64,000 nt of DNA from Allomyces macrogynus ATCC 38327 (lineage: Eukaryota; Blastocladiomycota; Blastocladiomycetes; Blastocladiales; Blastocladiaceae), in NCBI GenBank assembly GCA_000151295.1, contig GG745339.1:964023-1028022 (forward strand), in the 5' to 3' direction. Each line of letters starts with the position of its first letter. The first letter of the stretch is position 1. The notes below the pieces were generated by a model. The model was not told the origin of the DNA. It saw only the letters and a list, made by a program, of their open reading frames with translations, and ran no database searches. Shown here piece by piece: positions 11,007 through 22,900 of this stretch. The position numbers were made by a program, and so were the translations under genes.

Positions 11007-11338
11007 GCTGGACGCGCGGAAACTGTACCATAGACGGATGCTCAGACCGTTAGATTCAGGATGGAATTTACTTGCTGGCATGACGAGGATCTTGAGATTC
11101 GCCCCGAAAGGTCTCCGTGTTGACGGGTGTGAGTCCACATGCGGTTCAGGTCCCTGTTCTTTGCGGTTCGCGCAGTTCGCCTCGTCCTGTTTGCGCTGCC
11201 GCTGGTTTTTCATTTTGGATCAGCAGCAGGCGCCCCGCTCCTCTCACAATCTGCATCACCGTCACCTCGACGTCAACATCGACCACGACGACGACCACGC
11301 TTTGGATCAGCGCCCAACTCCCCGCACTGTTCAGCACC
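11007..11338. other. Short intergenic interval upstream of mtSSB
   Basis: About 330 bp between the stop of the helical protein and the mtSSB start. No gene is seen; a CACGACGACGACC-type GAC/ACC-rich stretch lies just before the start codon. Confidence 0.5.
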
Positions 11339-12173
11339 ATGTTCCGCCGCGCTTTCTCGACTGCCGCCGTGGCCGCCAGCTCCGTACGCATGCGGCACCC
11401 GCCATCATGATGGACGAGAAGACCAATTTTCGACCCGGAATGCTGACCGACCGGGGATGGCTCCCGTCATTTTGCATTCCAGTCCACGAAGTCCGGCACG
11501 CGCGTCTTCCCGGGTACGTTGACGCTGCAGCGAGCGAAGGGAGCACTGCGCGGAGGATCACTGACCGTCCAGCACACGCACCATCAGTCGGCATCAACCG
11601 CGTCACGCTCCTCGGCCGTGTTGCACGCGACCCGAAGGAATTCAAGTCGTCGGAGACGGGGGAGACGACCTTGACCTCGTTCTCGCTTCAAACGTCGGAC
11701 CGCAAAATCGGTGCGTAGAAGCTGCACCGCAAACGACGGTGCCGGCCCCTGCTCGATGGATACTAATCCCCCCCCCCCCCCCCCCCCGAGCAGGGGGTGG
11801 GGAGAATGGTTCTTCGACCTACCTGAACCAGTACCACAAGATTGTCAACTTTGACAAGCACACGCACGAGCTGGTCATGAAAATGAAGCCGGGGTACGTT
11901 TTGCCCAAGTCGCCACCACCCGCTCGGCCGTGCCTCACCTCATTTTTGGCGTCCTCTAGCATGTCGGTCCTGGTGGAGGGCAAGATCCAGTACAGCACGT
12001 ACACGGACAAGGACGGCAACACCCGGTACAGCACGGAGATCACGCCGTCCTACGGCGGCCGCGTGATTATCGTGAACGCGGAGGTTCCCGACGGCTGGTC
12101 CGGAGGCAAGTCGTCGAGCTCGTCCCACGATGACCACTTTGGCGAGCCGGGCAAGGAGTACCCGATTGATTGA
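11339..12173 (+). CDS. SSBP1: Mitochondrial single-stranded DNA-binding protein
   Basis: OB-fold protein that coats single-stranded mitochondrial DNA during replication. Five exons keep phase: 11339-11383, 11483-11513 (31 nt), 11588-11710, 11794-11893 and 11960-12173, giving 170 residues. The N-terminus MFRRAFSTAAVAASS is a typical mitochondrial presequence. The SSB core follows: INRVTLLGRVARDPKEF, TSFSLQTSDRKIG, TYLNQYHKIVNF, then MSVLVEGKIQYSTYTDKDGN and GGRVIIVNAE. This matches the VNRVxLLGRVGxDP, HRIxVF and xxGxKIYxEGKIxY blocks of SSBP1/Rim1. The tail is short and Ser/Gly-rich, with an acidic DDHFGEPGKEYPID end. The third intron contains an unusual 20-C run. Confidence 0.9.
11768..11787 (+). 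repeat. 20-nt poly-C tract inside mtSSB intron 3
   Basis: Directly follows a TACTAAT branch-point sequence and precedes the GAGCAG acceptor, so it occupies the polypyrimidine-tract position. The run length may be imprecise in the assembly. Confidence 0.8.
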
Positions 12174-12355
12174 GTCGCGGCACTAAGCTGCAACACAGTG
12201 CATTTTGGCCGGTTTTCTAATTTATTGCCGCGGAGTCTGGTGCACCAGGCCCGTTTGGCTGTTGAAAAGAAACAAAAATATTTCGTTGCCCCTTGCATCT
12301 GTATTGCTGCACTTCAATTCTCTCCAGTGCCATTTGCACGAACAGTTTACATTCC

Positions 12356-15283
12356 TCACAGTGCCCCGTCCACTCCCAGCACCAGCGTCACTGTCTCCGG
12401 CACGGGCTTGCCCACACTCGCCTGTGTCGCGGCTGAGCCCGCGTCGTTGTCCTTGGCGTCGCCAGGCGACCCGCTCGCCGTCTCGGCCGCCGGATGCAGT
12501 TCCGGCGCAGACTGCGTGTGTCCCGTGCGCTCCTTGATCATGCTCAAATGCCGCGCCGGGATCCCGCGCCAGGCCTTGGCCGCAAACTCGCCGCCGCCGT
12601 CGCCCTTGATCACGCTCAAGTCTGGCATCGATGAGGAAATGGGGGCCGGCGGCGGCCGCTCCGGGTCCTTGGGAATGTGCTTGATGCGCACGCGGTACTT
12701 GTGTGGCGAGGCGTGTTGCCCTGGATCAGTTTTTGCTTTTCTAAACGGGATTAGGTCAGGTGTGAATATTGAGCGAGTTGGTCAAACGCGCCATCAAAAA
12801 CGCACCTTTGCCGCCGCTGCTGAAGTTTCTGCTCGAGTTCAATCAGCTTCTTGCGATGCTCCTCGGACGACGCGAGTCGGGACGCAGCGATNNNNNNNNN
12901 NNNNNNNNNNNNNNNNNNNNNNNNNNNNNNNNNNNNNNNNNNNNNNNNNNNNNNNNNNNNNNNNNNNNNNNNNNNNNNNNNNNNNNNNNNNCACGCTGCA
13001 CGTACTCGACTTGCGCTGCAGTTCGTCGTCCTTGGCGCGTTTCGCGGCAACAATCTCGGCGCGCTTCGTCTCCTCCAAGTCGCGCAAGTACTGTTTCGAG
13101 TGCGCGACACGTTCCTGCAGCTCGGCAATCGACATTTCCGAGAGCAAGCCCACATTGGCCGTCGCCGTCAAGTCCACTTCGGCGGCGCGGCGCGACGCGG
13201 CCGAGGTCCCGACGAGCGCGACGCTGGCGGCCTCGAGCGCGCGAATTTGCTTGATGAGTTCGCGCTTGGCGTCAAGGTCAGCCTGCGCCGCGGCCTGCGC
13301 CTCGGCCTTGAGTCTGTCAGCGAGTTCGGCAGCGTCGCGCGCGGCACGGTGCTTGTCCTCGGCGACTTTGGTCTTGGCTTCGATGATCCGGTCCTGGATT
13401 TCCTGGACTTGCGCGACTTTCGTCTTGTTGAGCTCGTCTTCCTGCTTGAGTTGCTCGTCGCGCTCGGCTTGCAGTTGCTCCTTTTCCTCCTTGACTTGCT
13501 GCGCGACGATCCTGTCGGTTGGGGTGAAATCACAAGTCGTCAGTGAACCGCATCAACAACACACCGCTCCACGCATAGATCCACGTACATGCGCTCGCGC
13601 ACGCTCGTCTCCTTGGCAATCACTGCCTCCTCGTGAATCAGCTGCACCTGCATCTTCTTCCTCAACTGCTCGACTTCGGCCTCCTCCTGTGCATACCACC
13701 GCGCCTCCTCCTCCATCCGCGCGACCGCCAACGGATCCACCAAACTCCGCAACGTCTGCTCCAACTTCTGCTGCTCCTCGCGCTCGCGTTTCTGGAACAC
13801 GGCCGTCTCGCGCAAAATCGCCGCCGTGTTCAACTTCCCCCCGCCTGCACTCCGCGGCCGCGGCGCGATACCCGGCACGTGCGGCCTCGCCGCGGGCCGC
13901 GCCGAGGCGGGCATGTCGCGCTCGGCCTTGAGCGCGGCGATTTTCGCGGCGGTCGATTCGGATACGGTCGGTCGCTGCGCGACGTGGAAGACGGCGGCCG
14001 CGAGCGTGCCGTCAGCGACGGCCTGCTGCCGCGCACGACGCCGTGCGCGCTTGCCGGCGTCGAGGGCCAGCTGGTCTTTGGTTTTGGTCGTCAGGTGGGT
14101 CGTGGCGGGCGCCGCGCGGGCTTTGGGGAGAGCGGGCAGGGTCACGGGTTCGGGCATGGTCGGCGTGCGTGGGCGCGTGAGGGTCGGTGGGGCCGGGACG
14201 GTCGCGCGTTTGATGGATTTTTTGGCGAGTTTGCCCTGAGCGAGGTATTTTTCGAGCCGGGCGATGAGGGGGGCCAGCGCGTGCATGCGCGCGTGGAGTG
14301 GGTGGAGAATGGCTTTCTGTAGAGCAGAGAGATGCGGTCATTGACATGAGTGCAAGGGCGCGGAAATCGGCAATGGGTGAGGAGCATACCGTCGCGTACT
14401 TGCCGTCATCGTAGACGTCGCGAATCGTGGCCTCGATCAGGGCTTTCTGGTGGCTGAGAAACGTGAAAAGCGAGAGAACGCCGCGCGCCGATTGCACCGA
14501 GCCCGAGACGGCGGCGGTTTCCTTGATGACGAATGATGTTGGGAAGTCGGAGCAGAGCAGGGACAAGATTGCTATCAACGGAAATGACGAGTTAGCGTTG
14601 CGGCTCGACGAGAAAAATGACAGGATGCGAATAGACACCTTGGAACTGGTGGAGAGAGCGCTTCAACACCTTGGGATAGGCCGAGTAAAATGCTGCAATC
14701 ACTGCCTGTTGAGAGGAGAAGTGAGGGACGAACGAGGGGCGAGATGAAACCACTGCACTCATTTTGGCCGATGTCGTCTGGAAAACAGACCTTGATGATG
14801 CACGCATGACCAACGAAGAAGACGGCGACGCGAGACGCGGGATCTTGTTGGTCAACGGACAGCTAGACCCGGTCCGCCATCGTCGTCAGGAACGAATCCA
14901 AGAGTCAAGGCGGCACCCGACTCACAGGTCGACGCTGGTCGGGTAATTTCCATCCATTTTCGAGCTCCACACACCTCATCGAGGATAGCTTGATCAGCGA
15001 GCATGCCCGCAACGTCGGCGACCAACGTTCCCGTCGACGCAGTGTCGTCCGCTATTGACCCCGCCGACCGCGACGAAGCAGCGCTTCGGTTCACGTTCTT
15101 GCCGTCATTGTTTCGGTCCTTGTGCTGTTCTTGAAGCGGTGATCGCCTGCTTGCTGCGGTCCATGGCCGCGACGTTGTGCCGCCGGTACTGGTGCCAATC
15201 GACGTTGCCGAGGCCAGGCGCGGCGACCCAAGCGACTCGAGTTGCGATAAAGTGAAGTCAACGTCTTGGCTATCGGAAAGCAT
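12356..15283 (-). CDS. CFAP99: CFAP99-like cilia- and flagella-associated protein (interrupted by an assembly gap)
   Basis: Axonemal protein of the CFAP99 family. Exons in transcript order are 14975-15283, 14791-14862, 14639-14705, 14390-14571, 13589-14316, 12806-13511 (contains 100 N) and 12356-12740. Phases fit across all six introns. Family features in order: the N-terminal helical block VAVFFVGHACIIK joined to AVIAAFYSAYPKVLK; the segment ending ATIRDVYDDGKYAT; then KAILHPLHARM; the proline-rich TLTRPRTPTMPEPVTLP; KLNTAAILRETAVFQKRERE; and a long Glu/Lys/Gln/Arg coiled coil. This order matches CFAP99. The missing bases lie in the coiled coil, so total length is unknown (more than 800 residues). 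The first exon, with start at 15283, is low-complexity and the least certain part. Confidence 0.75.
12892..12991. other. Assembly gap (100 N)
   Basis: Exactly 100 undetermined bases, the usual placeholder for a gap of unknown size. It falls in the sixth exon, or an adjoining intron, of the CFAP99-like gene. A GTACGTGC donor-like sequence abuts the gap on the transcript's upstream side, so the gap may include an intron. Confidence 0.95.
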
Positions 15284-16544
15284 TTTGCAGCTGGTTGGCG
15301 ATCAGGTTCTACGGCAGGGTGAGCACCGGTCTAAGTCGGATGTTGCGATTTACAGCATGATCAAGTATTTTTGATATTTGCGGGTGCGCCAGCTCACTCG
15401 GGCGTGACCGCGTAGAGCAGACCTGCGCGCTGCTCTGCGCTCGCTCGAGCTGATCCAGTTTGCACGTCGTCGCGGTCGGCGAGACGAGGGAAACGCCCTA
15501 AATGCGGAACAGCCTCTAGACCCGACGGCTTCGGGTCGAGACTGGATCCCACAAGATGAGCGTGGAGGTCCAGGTGGGCCGGGGAGCAACGCAGTTTTGA
15601 AGGGCGCCGTCGCCGACGTAACAGACTTGCGAGAATCACAGCAAAAGGCCGAAAGGGCAGGCACAACAACTGAAACCAACAGAACACAGCATCCAAACAC
15701 AAACGGCGAGGGCAAAGAACAGGGGACTCAAACGACACGCGCATGACGGCCGACCCGCGGCACCGGTCTCGGTGCAAGGCACTTGCTCAAAGCACGCGTC
15801 AGACACGGGTGCACGGCGTGCATATCACGGTTGCAAGTGGCGTCGAAGTCCGCCTCGCGACAACGTCCGGCTATACGAGCGCCTCAAACAAGATTCGTGC
15901 TGCGACGGGAAACAGGGCCGGTCGAAGATGCGACTGTCCAATCGGTCTGTTGTATGTGGGCCGTCGCTGTTGACACGTCGCCAGCCTTGAAAATCGACAC
16001 CGTCACAAATCGATGTACTTTTTTGAAGTTCGCCTGGCACTTCGCTTGCCTTCCCTCGGTAAGCCGCTGATATTTGATGGCCTTTCCCTCCGATGTTCAA
16101 CGGTGCGCATCCTCGCTCGCTGATACAAGACGAAGTTGACGAACCGGATGAAATGTGACGACGTCGACTCTGAAAGAAAAGCGTGCGACACGCGAAAGGC
16201 AGGATTTTCAGGCAGGTCACGCTCGAGTCAAGAATCATGAATCATCTCCCACCCACCGAGAAGCCGATCACCTCCACGATTGCTCGACCCATACTCCAGG
16301 TTGTACCAGCTCCCCTCCCGCCGTTAATCATTCCAACGCGCTCGAGTTCCCGCGACACGCTGCCTGCAGAGTCACCGCATCCGAATTGACTCGACCTGTT
16401 GACGCAACCGATGCCATGAAACCACGACGCCTGGCGCTGGACCGCTTCAAGGAACGCTTCCAGCACATCCGTGACCACGACCAACCAGCAAAATCACGAC
16501 ACGATGGCCGCCGCTCACACGCTGCAGTCCAGCGGCTGCGTCCG
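15284..16544. other. Gene-poor interval upstream of the CFAP99-like gene
   Basis: About 1.2 kb with no recognisable protein or RNA gene on either strand. Frames here are short and change composition often. It should contain the CFAP99-like promoter. Confidence 0.5.
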
Positions 16545-17010
16545 ACATATCTGAAGTGCACGACCGACGACCTCTACCAGTGGCAAGTAATTACGCGCGC
16601 GCCCGCTGGCTACCTTCTCCACCCGATGGACCGCGTTGTATTCACCTTGCTGTTGCTGCTCTTGCTGTGATCCCCGGCGCCGTGGCCGCGCAACCCGAAC
16701 GCGAGACCTTCATCTTGCACGACGGCCCGCCCTACGCCAACTGCAACCTGCACACGGGCCACGCGCTCAACAAGGTCCTCAACGACATGATCAACCGACA
16801 CCAATTGCTCGAGGGCCGAACTGTGCACTAAGTCCCCGGGTTTGACTGCCACGGGATGCCCATTGAGCACAAGACGCTCCAAGAGGCGGCCAAGAAGGCC
16901 AAGAAGTTGAACTTGCTGCCGCCAAAACTGACCCCGCTCGAGGTTCGTGCGCGTACGCGCGCCTTGGCCACGTCCACGGTCGCCAAGCAGATCGATTCGC
17001 TCATTGGTGG
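16545..17010 (+). pseudogene. Decayed N-terminal fragment of mitochondrial-type isoleucyl-tRNA synthetase
   Basis: The reading frame contains the class I synthetase signature of Ile[22 protein letters not shown] (HIGH motif as HTGH), [17 protein letters not shown], then VPGFDCHGMPIEHKTLQE. An upstream piece, TTDDLYQWQ at about 16551-16586, matches the segment that normally leads into this block. TAA at 16829-16831 replaces the Tyr/Phe codon between VH and VPG. After KQIDSLIG (about 17000) the frame is lost, where WG..DW should follow. Nothing of the editing domain, KMSKS motif or anticodon-binding domain is present. The intron before the HIGH block has a GTAATT donor but no obvious AG acceptor. 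A functional copy must exist elsewhere. Confidence 0.85.
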
Positions 17011-17284
17011 AGAGAGTCGGTCGTGGATTTGGCAGTCAAATCGTCTGGGTGGGTTGATGTCTGGTTGCTTGCCTTGAATAATTATAAAACGTCGAAGGTT
17101 GATGCATGTTGATGCATGTTGCTCGCCTTCCCATTTTTCGGTGCAGAAGCCGCAGAAATTTTGGAAGCCTTTCCTTCCCATTTGCAACCGGTGCGCGGCC
17201 TCGCAAATACAAAAGCGACATAACACGATCGCAATGACAAAGATTCTCAGACGCCAAGAAGAAAACAGTTGGTCATTTCATCCA

Positions 17285-18790
17285 TCAAGATTTCCGCGCC
17301 TTCTTAGCCGCCTTTCCTTCCGTTTCGGGCTCGACATCAGCCGTGGTACTCTCCCCGCTCTTTTCCGCCGCACGCGAACCGGAACTGCCGGCCTTGGCAG
17401 CAGTGGCCGCAGACCCCGTCGCATCCGCCGACCGTGGCCTCTTGGGGGCGAAAAACGACGTGATCGTCGTCGCGCGCTTGATGGTCACGTCGGCGGCCGA
17501 CGCGGGCGGCTTGTTCTCGGTCGGGAGTGCCACATTCAACGTCAGCACAATTGGGCAGTGGTCCGACCCCATGACGTCGCCGAGAATGCGCATGTCCTTG
17601 ACGCGGTCGATGAGGCCGGTCGATACAAAAAAATAGTCGATGCGCCAGCCCTTGTTCGCGGGCCGCTGGTTGGTCTTCTGGTCCCAGAACGTGTACTCGA
17701 CGGCGTCGGGGCCGTGCACGTGCCGGAAAACATCGATGAATTCGAGGTCGTGCGTGAGCCGGTCGAGCAGCGCGCGTTCGGGTGGGGAGAAGCCCGTTGA
17801 GTTGGCGTTGGTCTAGTATTGCGGGAAGAATGCGGGCGTGTGAGCGAGGGCGAGCGCATGAGTGTAGATGAGCGTGACAATATATACCTTTGGATTCCAA
17901 ATGTCTTTGGCGGTGTGCGCTATTCGATCGGACGAAAACGACGTGGGTGAAGTCGAGCTATTGCGGCGTGTTGGCAGCCGCGAGCAACAACGTACCAATG
18001 TTCATATCACCGCAAACGACGACATCGCGCCCGTCATCGACGAGCTTGGCAAGGTACGCGAGAAGCCGCTCGTAAAACGCAAACTTGTACTCCATGGATC
18101 GGCCGCCATTTGGGCAATACTAGGTCGACGCAATCGAGACGTCAGCTCGCCACCCAATCAGCAGCCGTGAACGGGTCTTTAACGAAATATAATGCACGTA
18201 CCAAGTTGATCAGCACAAACATGCCGTGATCCGTGATCATAGCGCGGCCCTCCAAATCTTCAAACACGTCGGCACCCTTTCCCGTCCATGCGTCAACCGT
18301 GGCGCCCTTGCGCGCGTACGTGATCACGCCCGAGTATCCCTTGCGCACTTCGCTCAAGCAATGGAACGAGTGGTAGTTTGGCACGTGGATCAGGCCGGCC
18401 TTGACGACGGCCTCGTCGAGCACGCTCAGCTTGGACTCTTGCACGCAAAGGATGTCGGCGTCATGTTCCTTGAGGAACGCGGGGAGTGAGCGTAATGCCA
18501 GCGGAGCCGGACTTGGCGAGGCCTTGCCGGTACCGCGCGCGCTGTTCTTGCCGGCGGCTAGATGACAGCCAGTTTGGGGTCAAAATTGATTCGAATTTCT
18601 CCATAAATTTCAGACGTTGCCGTTGGGTTGGAAACGTTGCGGCCGGCGATGGCCTACCGTCGGCACCGAAGACGCTGCGGATGCCGTTGACATTCCAACA
18701 CAAAATGGTCGTTGATCCCTGAGGATATTCTTCTGCTGTTGTCGCTGCTCCTGCTGCCGCTTCTTGTTTGCCAGTGTCTTTTGAGGTCAT
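17285..18790 (-). CDS. AP endonuclease of the exonuclease III / APE family, with SFF-type tail motif
   Basis: DNA-repair endonuclease that cuts at abasic sites. Five exons in transcript order, 18658-18790, 18202-18557, 17996-18119, 17888-17919 (32 nt) and 17285-17812, keep frame and give 390 residues. Catalytic motifs are intact: ILCWNVNGIRSV (metal-site Asn), ILCVQESKL (metal-ligand Glu), YCPNGG (catalytic Tyr), VVVCGDMNIAH (Asp and Asn), WRIDYFF, and MGSDHCPIVL (catalytic Asp-His pair). The C-terminal 70 residues are a disordered extension containing TTITSFFAPKRPRS. This resembles a PCNA-interacting or DNA-repair tail motif, as found in APE2/Apn2, and is followed by a Lys-rich end. No GRF zinc finger is seen, so assignment between APE1-like and APE2-like remains open. 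Confidence 0.9.
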
Positions 18791-19071
18791 TTCTTAATGG
18801 TGCACAAAGGAATGGAGCACGCGCCGCTGGCGGCCTTCCTGCTGTCCTGTGGGTTGAAGGAAAGAAGTCATGAGTCACACACTCGTGATGTGAAACATCG
18901 CTGGGGTTGTGATATGTTTTCGTTCGCTTTTGCCGTTGGCACTTGGCTCCAAAAAGACCAGCAGCCGCAGTCCACGACCGCGATCAGTGACTTGCAGGCA
19001 GGAACTGCCGGCAAACAGGACGCACCACCGGCAACGTGGTCTTTTGAAGCTGCAGCAGCGAAGCAACAGCA

Positions 19072-19651
19072 ATGGGTCTCTTTTCGTGGCTCCGCGGCGA
19101 CGAAGCGGCCCACGCACCAGCACCAGCGCCGGCCAACCTTGAAGTCGACCCGTCGAATACCACAACGTTCAGCGGCGATTTGGAGACGGTCCCGCGCAAC
19201 AACACCATCTGTTACCACGTGGTAGGCCCGATTCAGCACGTTGTGATGGGGAATGATCGACCGCTTACGGTATCTCTGGTCATCGGGCGTCGTCAACAGG
19301 AGGGGTTCCTGCAGTGCGATTATTTCCAGCGCGCACTACGGCTCGGGTCGCGCGTCGCGACCGAGAATGTGCACGTCGACACGAACGTCTTCTCGGAGAG
19401 CGAGTTTTTCCGGTCGCGGTTGCCCGAGCTGACGAAGGTTCGTTGCCGAGCCCCGCGTGGGTTTGAAGCTGGGAAGGAGCGCAGCGAGCTAATCCAAATC
19501 TTTGACCGACTGGCAGGAGGTGCCCGGCAGCGCGCTGCACCGGACGTGCCCGATCGTGTATGAAGGGTGCGAGGAAGTCGAGTACAAGTACGTCGGTGGC
19601 TACGACGACTTTGCCAAGATCGCTGCGCAACGGCACGGCGTGCGGCCATAA
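19072..19651 (+). CDS. Glutaredoxin-fold protein with a CDYF site
   Basis: Three exons (19072-19221, 19315-19437, 19517-19651) encode 135 residues. After a 45-residue leader the core reads TICYHVCDYFQRALRL, then FFRSRLPEL, RTCPIVYEGC and YVGGYDDF. This order matches glutaredoxins: the beta-strand and CPYC site plus helix, the cis-Pro TVPxVF strand, and the (I/V)GGxDD motif that contacts glutathione. Here the active site would be CDYF, keeping one cysteine, and the cis-Pro is preceded by Cys (TCP). There is no signal peptide. It may be a monothiol redox enzyme or a non-catalytic relative. The call rests on motif order, since overall similarity is low. Confidence 0.6.
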
Positions 19652-19967
19652 ACCATTGCCGGTTGACGCGTTTTGTACGTCGCGAATAGATTTTGATGCT
19701 ATCAGAACGGGCTGCCGCGGCGAGATCATGTCTCATCGTCATTTTCCCCGCCGCCAGTACGCGCCGCGATCGCCGCGTCGCGACGAACACGGCGGGCTCC
19801 GCGATCGCTGATCCGCCAAGCGCAGTGACTCGACGCTGATCAGACCCAGGACGACGTCGACCTCGCGCACGACTCGGTGTCCTTGCCGCTCTCCTCCATT
19901 CTCGCCGCGAACCACGTTTCCGTGTCGTACCGTGCCACTCGGCTGCTCGACGCGATCGGTTCGCATC

Positions 19968-22900
19968 ATGTCGGCCACCTCCGCGCCCGCACCGCGCCCG
20001 CACCAGGGCAACGGCGCTGCCAACATGACTGCACACGCAAATGCCGCGACCATGTCGCGCCCGACAAGGACCGCGACCACGAATACGAACGCGAGCGCGA
20101 GCACGACCACGCCTGCGACCACCGGCTCGGCGCCGCGGTGGTCGCACACCAGCTTCAACCCGTTTCGTCGCGCCGCTGCCGCGCGCTCGGCATGCACTAC
20201 CGGGTTCCACCTGTGCGGCGCGAACGCGTCCACGACCAGTAATGCCACAAACCGCGCGCCTCTGGTGGTGGATCTGCCCGCGAACCGTGGCACCGACCAA
20301 CCTGTGGCCCCTCCTTCCGCTGCGCCACCTGCCGCTCCGCCCACGAGGTTCATGCCGGCGCACCAGAAACGGTCGCTCGTCAGCTTGCAGTCAACGTGGA
20401 AGCTCGCGCAGCCCGCAGTGACTCCTGCGACGTCGATTCATACACCCACGGCGCACCCGCCCGTGGGTTCGTCGTCGTCGTCATCGACTGCGGCAGCATC
20501 GACCGCTACGCCGCGCGCGAATGCCGCCGACTCGATCCACGACCAAATTGTCGCGCTGCTCAAGAGCGCCATCGAGCCCGGTCGGCCACAGCAGACGGAG
20601 CAGCAGCAGCAGCAGACAGAACCCATGGGCCTGACGCCGCCGTCACCCGACCTTGGGCCGCGTCTCGAACCGCCTGGCCACGACGCGCTCGCTCATGAGC
20701 ATCGCCTCGACGCGGAAAATCACGACATGGCCGGGTCACAAGACCCCATGCCGCCTCCGCGCGCCCACGACACGCCCGCGTTCAAAGTCCCGGCGGTTCC
20801 TGTTTCGCGTGGGTTCGCGCAACCGGCGCCGACCGTCCCACAGCCGCGCACGTTTGCGCCTCCACCGGTCCCAACGCCGCCGTCGTCGTCGTCATCCTCG
20901 TCGTTATCGTTTGGCAGCCGCGCCGAACTCGCGCGCCCGGGCCTCTCGCCGATCCCCGAGTCGGAGACGCCGCCGGCGTCGTCGCCCGCGCCCATGTCGC
21001 GCGACTCGAGTCCCGAGCTCACGTACGACCAGTCGTACCCGTCGCCCGCGACAACGAAAGCGACGCGGCCCGCCAAGCGGCGGCGCCTCGACGATACCAT
21101 CGACAACGACCGCCGCCATGACGACGACGGCGATGCTGACGACGCGGACCACCTAGTCTCGGCAGTGGCGCGGTCGGTGCGCGCGGCCAAGCTCTCGGCG
21201 CAGGAGCGCAACGTGCTTGCGGCGCGCGTGCGCGACCTCCAGCAAATGGTGGCCGCGATCACGCAGCAAAAAGCCGACCTCGAGCGCGCGCACTTGGCCG
21301 TGCAGGACCAGGCGATCGATGTCGCGACACGCGCGACCCGCGAACTGGACGCGATCAAGGGCGCGATCGGCCACGATATGGCGCAGCTCATGCGCGAGCA
21401 GCACAAGGTCACGCACCACCTGCAGGCGCTCGTCGACCGGTTGAACAAGGAAAAGGATGAAGTCGTTGCGCAGCTGGCGGCTGCGCAGGGCGACGCGCGC
21501 AGTCTTCGCGAGCGGCTGGACGAGGCCGTCGTTCAACTTGCAGTTGCGCAGGGCGACGCGCGCAGTCTGCAAATGCAGTTGGACGAGGCGCGGTCGGGCC
21601 ATACCGCGACGGTCACCGCGCTCGAGGAGCGGTACCAGCAAGCCGTGGCCACGGTCGCCGAGTTGCAAGCCCAGATTGCGCAACATGCGCAGCATGTGGA
21701 GCAAGTGCATCAAATCAAGCAGCTGCTCGTCGACGAGCACGCGAAGGCTCTCGCGGCGGTGACTGAAGAAGGTACCAAGTCGCACGAGCGTCTGATGCAG
21801 CTGATCCACGACCGGGACCAAGAACTCGCTGCCAAGCAGACCGCGCTCGACCACGAGCATGAGCTGCGCGCGGCGGCCGAGGCCAGTCTCGCCCGAGTGC
21901 AGGCGCAGCTCGACGGGCAGCAGTGGCACGACGAGGCGCTCGCGTCCGTGCAAGACGCTCTTGGCGACAAGTTTACGGCCGTCATGGAGGCGCTCGCGCG
22001 CGGCGATCACGGCGTCGCCGAGTATCACGCCGCCGTCACGTCCCAAGTGTCGCAGATTATCACGCAGCTGCAAGACCCGCTCACCACCATTTCGTCGACG
22101 GTCGGCGGCACGCAGTCGACGCTCCTCGAACCTCTGCGCCGCCTCGAGACGCAGCTGGAAGCGCAGCAGCAGACCGCGGCCGCGTTGGCCCAGCAGCACC
22201 GCGACTCGATCCGCGACCTGCAAGACCAGCTGCGCGCACAACAGAAGCAGCTGTGCGACCGGCTACGTGCGACGGCCGACCTGCAGACGGAACTCGCGGC
22301 GACTCACACGCAGCTCAATGACGCAATTGCGCGCAAGACGGCACTGCACGCGCAGCTCGGTGAGGCGCACCACGAGCAGCACCGGCTGCGCGAGGAAGCG
22401 GCTGCATTGCGCACGGCCAATGGCGACGAAAAGCGCCGACTCGACCAGCAGATTGCCGAGCTGTCGACCAAGCGCGAAGCGGTGATTCGCCGACTGCAGG
22501 CCGACGCTGAGGTCCTTGCCCGCGAGCTCGCCGAGATGCGCGCGGCGCTCGAGGCCAAGGATGCGGCCATGCGCGCGGCGGAGCAGGCCAAGGACGTGGA
22601 AATGCGCACGGCGCTTGAGGCCAAGGACGCGACTGTGCGCGAAATACGCGCGGCACTCGAAGCCAAAGAGGCCGAAATGCATGCGGCGGTGCAGGCCAAG
22701 GAAATGGAAATGGACGCGGCCGTGCGCGCCAAGGAGTCGGAGATGCAGACGGCGATGCAGGAAGCGGCGCGGGCGTCGGAACAGGATAAGCGCACGGCGA
22801 TTCAGACCAAGGATTCGGAGATGCAGGCTATTGTCGCGGCCATGGACGCCGAGGTGAAGGCGGTGCGCACGCAGGCGGCTGAGTCGGAGCAGACGACGAT

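Noticed and set aside
16829..16831. Idea that TAA is reassigned to Tyr (TAA in the IleRS fragment and at 61829)
   Set aside because: Intact genes here (importin-11, iPGM, the glutaredoxin-like gene, USP) use TAA as their stop, so the standard code applies.
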